Shown here: positions 1 to 5,144 of the stretch, piece after piece | Position numbering within the stretch: position 1 is the first letter of the stretch | How the letters are laid out: the number at the start of each line of letters is the position of its first letter | DNA from: CAYZPE01 sp046050145 | GTDB taxonomy: Bacteria > Patescibacteriota > Minisyncoccia > Phycocordibacterales > CAYZPE01 | DNA length: 13,087 bases | Assembly: GCA_046050145.1 (NCBI GenBank) | Contig: JBJOQC010000014.1 | Coordinates: forward strand, 1-13,087 | Direction: 5' to 3' | Position numbers and translations under genes: made by a program | The notes under the pieces: generated by a model | Seen by the model: the letters and a program-made list of their open reading frames with translations, nothing else | What the model was told of the DNA's origin: nothing | Databases searched by the model: none

Positions 1-262
1 GAGAAACCTTTTTGTCTATCGCAACAAGTTTTTTTCGAATAGAAGGACTGAAAACCCTGAGAGCCCTAGTTTGATCAGATTCTTTTTTGATTGCACAAAA
101 AGCTGTGTACATCCAAACATGATAATAAATCATGATGTTCGTTGCGTTCGATCTATTACTCTTCAGTAGTCTTTCTACAAATCTCTGCATATCCGTGCGA
201 GACCCCGTTACAAGTTTCGTAACTCCCAAAACAACTCGAGGCCAGCTTACTCGTTTAGACAT
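1..262 (-). CDS. Unidentified protein, N-terminal 87 residues only (runs off the left edge)
   Basis: An open minus-strand frame without stops runs from an ATG at 262 to the first base of the window, so the C-terminus is missing. A strong SD (AGGAGG, 267-272) lies just upstream of this ATG and decides the start. A second in-frame ATG at 301 would add 13 residues but has no comparable SD. The visible protein begins MSKRVSWPRVVLG and is basic, with many Lys and Arg. It contains one short aromatic patch (MIYYHVWMYTAF, about residues 44-55) that is too short and too polar on its flanks to call a membrane segment. I do not recognise the family. The gene lies 53 nt downstream of mnmA on the same strand with no terminator between, so it may be co-transcribed. 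That an authentic gene is present is fairly sure; its function is unknown. Confidence 0.6.
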   Translation of the reverse strand, partial: MSKRVSWPRVVLGVTKLVTGSRTDMQRFVERLLKSNRSNATNIMIYYHVWMYTAFCAIKKESDQTRALRVFSPSIRKKLVAIDKKVS

Positions 263-315
263 AGACCCTCCTCTTAAAATAGGAACATCTCCACCAAACA
301 TTAAACTCAAAGAAA

Positions 316-1404
316 TTACTTTGCAAATTCAATCACACCACCACCAAGACATTTCTCTCCTTCATAGAGCACCAGAGATTGACCTTCGGCAATACCCACT
401 TGAGGTTTTTTAAACCCAAGTGAGATCAAACCTTTAGTAAATGAAACCGTACAATCTTCTGGTATTTGATGGTATCGAAAACGAGCATTATAGATCTTTC
501 CTTCTTTTGGTTTATCTATCCAATTAATTGAAGAGAGCTCAATCTTTGAAATAAGAAGACTCGTATTTGAAGCGGGCTTGTCTGAGACGACAAGAGTATT
601 CCGAGAAATGTCTTTAGCTACCACATACAGTGGTTTTTCATGAGTAGTCTTTTTTGTAATAGTAAAGCCATGACGTTCGCCAATAGTATACAAATTTACA
701 CCATCATGCGTGCCGATAACCTCCCCTGACTCACTAAGCACCTCACCCTGTACAGGACTAATATGATCACGGAGAAAATCCTTAAGATCAACCTTTCCAA
801 TAAAACAAAGACCCTGACTGTCTTTTTTTACAGCTGTTGGTAAATTAAATTTTTCCGCTAGTTTTCGGACATCTGATTTTTGGTATGCACCTATTGGAAA
901 TAAAACATGGTTAAGTTGGTCTTGTGTTAAAGTCCACAGAAAATAACTCTGATCTTTTGCTTTATCTTTTGCTTCTAACAGCTCGTAGCTTCTAGTTTTT
1001 AGCTGTAAGCTTTTAATTTCTTTGAGTCGAGCATAGTGACCGGTTGCGATAAAATCAGCACCCTCCTTCAAGGCGAATTTTAAAAAACCACCGAACTTTA
1101 CACTCTTATTACACATCACATCAGGATTTGGAGTACGACCTTTTTTATATTCTAAAATCATATAGTCAACCACTTCCTGCTTATATTCTTTTTCAAGGTC
1201 AAGAGTTTTGAAGGGAATATCTAAGGCAGCTGCAACACGCATAGCATCTCGCCTATCCTCTTTCCAATTACAAGGAAAACCTTCAGGGTGCCAAGCTTTT
1301 ATAAAAACACCAGTTACATCAAAACCCTGCTCTTTGAGTAGAGCAGCAGTAACTGAGGAATCGACACCTCCCGACATCCCAACGTAGACTTTCTTATTTG
1401 ACAT
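316..1404 (-). CDS. mnmA: tRNA-specific 2-thiouridylase MnmA
   Basis: MnmA is an ATP-dependent cytoplasmic enzyme that puts sulfur on C2 of the wobble uridine U34 in tRNA-Lys, tRNA-Glu and tRNA-Gln, using persulfide sulfur passed on by a relay. The 362-residue length is normal for the family. The PP-loop ATP motif SGGVDSS is at residues 11-17. The first catalytic cysteine is C98 in PNPDVMCN and the second is C200 in DSQGLCFIG; both are needed for the persulfide mechanism and both are present. TGHYAR (121-126) and the C-terminal beta-barrel ending GGGVIEFAK also fit. The ATG at 1404 has no clear SD, which is common in this window. The start region overlaps the -35 box of an opposing plus-strand promoter (1398-1426), so the two units may interfere. 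mltG lies upstream on the same strand, 245 bp away. The assignment is firm. Confidence 0.97.
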   Translation of the reverse strand: MSNKKVYVGMSGGVDSSVTAALLKEQGFDVTGVFIKAWHPEGFPCNWKEDRRDAMRVAAALDIPFKTLDLEKEYKQEVVDYMILEYKKGRTPNPDVMCNKSVKFGGFLKFALKEGADFIATGHYARLKEIKSLQLKTRSYELLEAKDKAKDQSYFLWTLTQDQLNHVLFPIGAYQKSDVRKLAEKFNLPTAVKKDSQGLCFIGKVDLKDFLRDHISPVQGEVLSESGEVIGTHDGVNLYTIGERHGFTITKKTTHEKPLYVVAKDISRNTLVVSDKPASNTSLLISKIELSSINWIDKPKEGKIYNARFRYHQIPEDCTVSFTKGLISLGFKKPQVGIAEGQSLVLYEGEKCLGGGVIEFAK

Positions 1405-1426
1405 TACTTGAATAATTTAATATAAA
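1398..1426 (+). promoter_or_regulatory. Near-consensus sigma-70 promoter for the small plus-strand unit
   Basis: TTGACA (1398-1403, a perfect -35) is followed after exactly 17 bases by TATAAA (1421-1426, five of six matches to the -10 consensus). The expected start of transcription is near 1433. It points away from mnmA and overlaps the mnmA start codon on the other strand. It is the best promoter match in the window. Confidence 0.65.
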
Positions 1427-1471
1427 TTTGTTAGAACCACAAGCACAAGGAGTATATCCAAAGCATCAACC

Positions 1472-1588
1472 ATGATGGCCGGCCCTCCGGAAAGCAAGGA
1501 AGACCTTATCGAGATTCTCAAAGATGTCGATCCTTGGTTACGCAACAAACTCATCTATGAAATTGCCAAACATTACACCGTCCCGTGA
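1472..1588 (+). CDS. Small 38-residue ORF with its own promoter and terminator (protein or small RNA)
   Basis: The frame ATG 1472 to TGA 1586-1588 encodes a 38-residue charged peptide beginning MMAGPPESKEDLIEILKD and ending AKHYTVP, with a helix-like middle. I do not recognise it. It is the only open reading frame in the 245-bp gap between mltG and mnmA and is opposite to both. A strong promoter (1398-1426) precedes it and a strong terminator (1577-1599) overlaps its last codons, giving a predicted transcript of about 165 nt. An SD-like AAGGAG (1447-1452) is present but about 19 nt from the ATG, too far for a normal site, and no start codon lies at the usual distance. The ATG at 1475 is an equal alternative. 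The unit may therefore be a small RNA whose sequence happens to be open, or the remnant of a longer gene cut short by the terminator. It is richer in G+C than the flanking bases. Confidence 0.4.
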   Translation: MMAGPPESKEDLIEILKDVDPWLRNKLIYEIAKHYTVP

Positions 1589-1599
1589 CGGTTTTTTTC
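1577..1599 (+). terminator. Rho-independent terminator of the small plus-strand unit
   Basis: The stem ACCGTC (1577-1582) pairs with GACGGT (1587-1592) around a CCGT loop and is followed by a run of seven T (1592-1598), then more T. The first arm overlaps the last codons of the 38-residue ORF. In the minus direction the hairpin is not followed by T, so it works on the plus strand only. Confidence 0.8.
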
Positions 1600-1649
1600 T
1601 TTTTTTTTAAACTTCTTTACTCTTTTCTTTTTTATCTTTTATCTCTTTA

Positions 1650-2690
1650 TTATTTTCCTAAATACAATCTCCTATTTTTTAAATGCCCCTCGTAGTCAGC
1701 GCTATAGCGCATCACCCCAGTTTTATCCGTAAGAAAATACAAGAAATTAGTTTTTACTGGTGTCACAGCTGCTTGTATTGCCTCGAGACCTGGACTTGAA
1801 ATTGGTGTAGGGGGAAGACCTAAACGCGTATAACTATTATAAGGAGAGTCCTCCTCTAAATCTTCTGTTGTTAGAGTGAAAGAATTTTTTCCATTTATAT
1901 ATACAAATGAAGTATCCACCTGAAGCGGAATCTTTAGTCGTATTCTATTCCATAAAATACCAGAAACCACTTGCCTTGTTTCAAACTGACGCGCCTCTCC
2001 TTCTAGAATCGACGCCATCTTGATCACCTCTTCAAGAGGTTTTCCAAATGCTTCAATATCTTCCTTTACAGAAATGATTTGTTTGTCAAAATTTTGTCTC
2101 ATTGTATCTATCACGTCCTGCGCTTTTACATTAGGAAGGAAAAAATAAGTATCAGGAAATAAATATCCCTCTGGTGCATGTTCGATAAAATATTCAGGAT
2201 CAAACTGAGGAAATTTTGATTTAAATATTTCTGCAATTTTAAATACATGTAATCCTTCAGGAATGGTAATTTTTTCAGGCAGAAGACCGTGATTGCCAAG
2301 CACAAGTCTCCGCGCTAGAGATAAAATATTTTTTGATTCAGCAAAAAAGTAATCACCAGCCTGAACAGATGAAGATCCAGAAGTGAGTGAGACGACTATC
2401 TTAAACCAAAATGGAGAGACGATATATCCTTGATTATAAAGTCTTGTTGAGATTTGAGAGAGCGTAGCGCCTTCAGGAACTGTAAACAAAGAGTGCTCAG
2501 GAAATGTTCCTGGCGCTTGTATATAAACCCCATACCAAAGTGTACATACCACAAACAAAGAAAGGATTACTCGTATAGTAACCCTTCCTTTTTTTGTTGA
2601 AACAAAAGATGTATACGTACTTCGCACTCTTTCAAAAAAATTACGGAATACTTCTTGTATTTTTTTAGTAATAAGCTGGATTTTTTCCAT
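1650..2690 (-). CDS. mltG: Endolytic murein transglycosylase MltG (YceG-like)
   Basis: MltG is an inner-membrane enzyme that cuts nascent peptidoglycan inside the glycan chain and so limits strand length. This protein has 346 residues, normal for the family. An N-terminal cytoplasmic stretch is followed by one membrane anchor (about residues 39-58), a LysM-like region starting FTVPEGATLSQI (69-80), and the catalytic YceG domain. Family signatures are EGYLFPDTY (174-182), the ASILEGEA block (226-233) whose first Glu, E230, aligns with the catalytic Glu of E. coli MltG, GLPPTPISSPG (291-301), and the C-terminal FLTDKTG...RYS...GH segment. The gene starts 3 nt after the stop of the DUF8128-like gene, so translation is probably coupled, and no separate promoter is seen. 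No terminator for the minus strand is visible after its stop. The assignment is firm. Confidence 0.95.
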   Translation of the reverse strand: MEKIQLITKKIQEVFRNFFERVRSTYTSFVSTKKGRVTIRVILSLFVVCTLWYGVYIQAPGTFPEHSLFTVPEGATLSQISTRLYNQGYIVSPFWFKIVVSLTSGSSSVQAGDYFFAESKNILSLARRLVLGNHGLLPEKITIPEGLHVFKIAEIFKSKFPQFDPEYFIEHAPEGYLFPDTYFFLPNVKAQDVIDTMRQNFDKQIISVKEDIEAFGKPLEEVIKMASILEGEARQFETRQVVSGILWNRIRLKIPLQVDTSFVYINGKNSFTLTTEDLEEDSPYNSYTRLGLPPTPISSPGLEAIQAAVTPVKTNFLYFLTDKTGVMRYSADYEGHLKNRRLYLGK

Positions 2691-2693
2691 GTA

Positions 2694-3950
2694 TTATATA
2701 GGCAAATTTGATGGGGCCTCTCCTTTCTTTGAAGTAACACGAGAGAATGTTGGTGTACCAGCAACTCCTCCAGGGAAATGCCAGAGAGTTGCAAGCTCTT
2801 CTGTTGTTAGAACGTACGAAGGTGATTTAAAATCTTTGTATGGTGGATAAAAATATGATCTATGTTTGTAAGCATCAAAAAGTTGTTTTTTCCATTTTGC
2901 AACTCGCTTTCCACGAAAATCTTGCCATGGATAGTCAACACTTGTTGAAAAACCCGGTTTAAACCCGTTGAGATCTGGGGATCCATATTGTTTAACCACA
3001 CCCATAAGTCCTCCAATATTTGCTGAGTTAAACACTTCTTGTTTTGCCACATACATACCACGTACCACAGTATCAAAAGGAAACTTACCTAGACTTCTTT
3101 CAAGAGCGGCGATTGTTTCCTGCTGACCTTTTGTAAGCTTAAGTGTTGTTCCCTTTTCAGCATCTCCATCACCAAGCAAAGACTCACTCGCTATCTTTTT
3201 TATTTCAGCCTTTGCAGCTTTTTTCCAATCAGCCTTTTTAAAAAGCCGACCGTCTTTTAGACCTTCCTCTCTATGAGCTCGAATAAGAATCTGAATCCAC
3301 GCTTGTTCTCCAGCTTTCATCGAACCAAGAAACTCAAGCACTGAAGTAATTGGATCTATCTTAAACTCTTCCTTAGGATCCTTATCAAGCCCATAATCAA
3401 TATAGGTCCTTAGTGGGTATGCATCTGCCTTAAGTAATTTCCATTGAACACCGAAATATTGGTACTGATTTGGATTGTAAGGAACAACAGCAACATAATC
3501 AGGTACCTCATAGACTTCAACAGTAGGATACTGAGCATATATCTGTGCTTCAACAATACTTTTGAACTTTTTATGTGTCCAAATAAAAAACTTTACATCA
3601 CCTTCAATAGACACAAGCTCAAGAGAAAACCATGGTCGTATCTTACCTTCCCAGTATGCTTCAATGTACGAAGGTTTTCCTGCTTGGTGAAGATGTGAAA
3701 TAAACACCTCCATCGCTGCTGGAGACTTATTCATTTCTTTAGGAATCTTTATTTCAAGAAGAACAGCGCCTTGTTTTTGAATAAAGTAAGCTCTAATGTA
3801 CTTCATCCAAACCTTACCAAGACCAATAAGAAACAAGATCGGTAACCACACAAAACCTGAGTATAGAACAACCTTAAAAGCAAAGAGAATATTTGCCCAG
3901 ACATCTGCACCAAAAAAATTTGAAAGTAAGTCGATAATAGCTGTAAACAT
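2694..3950 (-). CDS. DUF8128-like membrane-anchored envelope protein
   Basis: This 418-residue protein has one or two hydrophobic segments near the N-terminus (about residues 15-48, ending FLIGLGKVWM) and then a long soluble part. Blocks such as LLEIKIPKEMNKSPAAMEVF (64-83), IRPWFSLELVSIEG (104-117), EAQIYAQYP (134-142) and LTTEELATLWHFPGG...SKKGEAPSNLP (381-417) match, from memory, a family widespread in Patescibacteria. There it is linked to VirD4/HerA-like ATPases of type IV secretion-like machines. Here no ATPase domain follows: the protein ends right after the conserved 'NLP' block. The role is unknown; an inner-membrane scaffold is an inference. ATG 3950 was chosen because it puts the hydrophobic segment at the N-terminus. 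A GGAGG lies 21 nt upstream, too far. In-frame starts further upstream (ATG 3989, TTG 4001) fall beside or inside the terminator stem. mltG follows after 3 nt. Confidence 0.7.
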   Translation of the reverse strand: MFTAIIDLLSNFFGADVWANILFAFKVVLYSGFVWLPILFLIGLGKVWMKYIRAYFIQKQGAVLLEIKIPKEMNKSPAAMEVFISHLHQAGKPSYIEAYWEGKIRPWFSLELVSIEGDVKFFIWTHKKFKSIVEAQIYAQYPTVEVYEVPDYVAVVPYNPNQYQYFGVQWKLLKADAYPLRTYIDYGLDKDPKEEFKIDPITSVLEFLGSMKAGEQAWIQILIRAHREEGLKDGRLFKKADWKKAAKAEIKKIASESLLGDGDAEKGTTLKLTKGQQETIAALERSLGKFPFDTVVRGMYVAKQEVFNSANIGGLMGVVKQYGSPDLNGFKPGFSTSVDYPWQDFRGKRVAKWKKQLFDAYKHRSYFYPPYKDFKSPSYVLTTEELATLWHFPGGVAGTPTFSRVTSKKGEAPSNLPI

Positions 3951-3958
3951 ACGATAGT

Positions 3959-3967
3959 ATTCTACCA
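3959..3967 (-). promoter_or_regulatory. Possible extended -10 promoter before the DUF8128-like gene
   Basis: On the minus strand TGGTAGAAT (TGn plus a five-of-six -10 box) lies 8 nt before the ATG at 3950, just downstream of the terminator at 3996-4028. A weak TTGGTT could serve as -35 at a spacing of 16. If used, the mRNA would start at or next to the start codon and be leaderless. It is an inference from motif and position. Confidence 0.35.
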
Positions 3968-3995
3968 CACACCTCCACTGAACCAACATTCCTAT

Positions 3996-4028
3996 AAACA
4001 AAAAAAGCGCCGAAGCGCTTTTTTGTTT
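3996..4028. terminator. Bidirectional terminator with UUCG tetraloop after the sigma4/HARE gene
   Basis: GCGC (4007-4010) pairs with GCGC (4015-4018), extended by A/T pairs on both sides so that each strand ends in a T run. Read on the minus strand the loop is C(UUCG)G, a very stable tetraloop. It overlaps the TAA stop of the upstream minus-strand gene (4027-4029) and should end that transcript before the DUF8128-like gene. Confidence 0.8.
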
Positions 4029-5064
4029 ATATCATCGAGTATCTTAGTTCCGCGTCTTTTTTGAAGAATTTTGGATTCTGAAGATTTACGAGAATAGTAT
4101 TTTCTTTTACGTATCGCTCCTTCAAAACCTTGTCGATAATTTCTTCTTTTGTGAGCGGTCCATTCTTTTCAAGAATCTTCTTGATCACATCTTTTACCAC
4201 ACCACTCATATATCCCCATTCTGCAAGAGCGTAGAGTCCGCGTCCCACAAGAACAAATCTCTTATCTTTAATAAGTTCGTTGTGAGTTGTTGCAACATGC
4301 GCCTTCTTTTTAAATACAGTCTCAATTGCTTTTGCAACTTCACGGAAGTGAATTGGTGAACCATGTCGGCGAATAACGAGGAATGCATAGTCTCGAATAC
4401 CTTTTGCTTTAATATTTGGAGACTGACTCTTACCCCACTCACCCAAAGGATTCTTACTCATGTTCTTTGAGAGAGAAAGCCATCGCTTAAGAACCTCTTC
4501 GTTTTTATATTCTTCTGAAACACCCTTGAGATGCTCGAGAAAAGCTTTTATAAATTCACCTTCAGGAACTATTTGATCATCAGAAAGACTTCCGTAGAGA
4601 CCTCGAAGTGATTCGTGAACCTGAGAAGAAAGTTTTTCATCAATATGCCATCTGTGTTTAAACTCTTCATCTTCCTTATGCTTCTTAAAGTCATCACCAA
4701 CAACAAGAAGGAAATGGATATGATTTTGAGTACTTTCATCTTTTGAAACATGATTCAAAAGGTCGTGTTCGGAAACCATTCCCCCAAGAGATGTAAGGAG
4801 TGTTTTTACTTCATCAAATACCTTCTTATTTTTTTCGTACTCTTTTGACTTACGAATATTAGTAAGAGAGTAGTTTTCAATCTGACGAACTCGTTCACGA
4901 GTGATGCCATATTTTTTTCCTATAGCCTCAAGCGTCAACTTATTTGAACTTACACCCAAACCAAATCGCCCAGTGATGACATCACGAGCTCTTTCAGGTA
5001 GCACACCAAGCAGGCTCTTTGTAATTTGCTTTGGTTTAAATGTTATTACTTCGCTTTTTGCCAT
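4027..5064 (-). CDS. Sigma-70 region 4-like HTH protein with HARE-HTH domain
   Basis: This 345-residue DNA-binding protein is probably a transcription regulator. Residues about 15-75 are a sigma-70 region 4-like helix-turn-helix (LTLEAIGKKYGITRERVRQIE, 43-63), with the RERVRQI helix that in true sigma factors reads the -35 box. No region 2 is present, so it cannot melt promoters alone. Residues about 83-150 look like a winged helix (LLTSLGGMVSEHDLL). Residues about 223-283 fit the HARE-HTH fold also found in the RNA polymerase delta subunit (HGSPIHFREVAKAI...GRGLYALAEWGY). The C-terminus (286-345) resembles a further winged helix. The combination is known to me from Patescibacteria, but no function has been assigned as far as I recall. 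No SD precedes the ATG at 5064. leuS lies 80 nt upstream with no terminator, but a separate promoter is likely (5098-5125). Confidence 0.8.
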   Translation of the reverse strand: MAKSEVITFKPKQITKSLLGVLPERARDVITGRFGLGVSSNKLTLEAIGKKYGITRERVRQIENYSLTNIRKSKEYEKNKKVFDEVKTLLTSLGGMVSEHDLLNHVSKDESTQNHIHFLLVVGDDFKKHKEDEEFKHRWHIDEKLSSQVHESLRGLYGSLSDDQIVPEGEFIKAFLEHLKGVSEEYKNEEVLKRWLSLSKNMSKNPLGEWGKSQSPNIKAKGIRDYAFLVIRRHGSPIHFREVAKAIETVFKKKAHVATTHNELIKDKRFVLVGRGLYALAEWGYMSGVVKDVIKKILEKNGPLTKEEIIDKVLKERYVKENTILVNLQNPKFFKKDAELRYSMI

Positions 5065-5097
5065 AGTGTTAATTGTGTTGTTTTTTAATGTAGATTA

Positions 5098-5125
5098 TTT
5101 CTATCATACTGGTAGGAAAAGTCAA
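5098..5125 (-). promoter_or_regulatory. Probable promoter of the sigma4/HARE gene
   Basis: On the minus strand TTGACT (5120-5125) is followed after 16 bases by TAGAAA (5098-5103). A TATGAT (5103-5108) overlaps this and could be the true -10 with a poorer -35. Transcription would begin about 25-30 nt before the ATG at 5064, in the short gap after leuS. Confidence 0.4.
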
Positions 5126-5144
5126 CTAACTTGCATTTTACTTT

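Noticed and set aside
132..413. Plus-strand open frame of 93 codons
   Set aside because: It overlaps the end of mnmA and the partial minus-strand gene, which has an SD and a coherent start; the plus frame has no SD and no family features.
1699..1710. Palindrome GCGCTATAGCGC
   Set aside because: It is inside the mltG coding region and fits normal codons; a 12-bp palindrome in 13 kb with no copies nearby is not enough for a site.
3951..4001. Longer start of the DUF8128-like gene at TTG 4001 or ATG 3989
   Set aside because: These lie in or next to the terminator stem of the preceding gene, and the extra residues do not look like the family's N-terminus.
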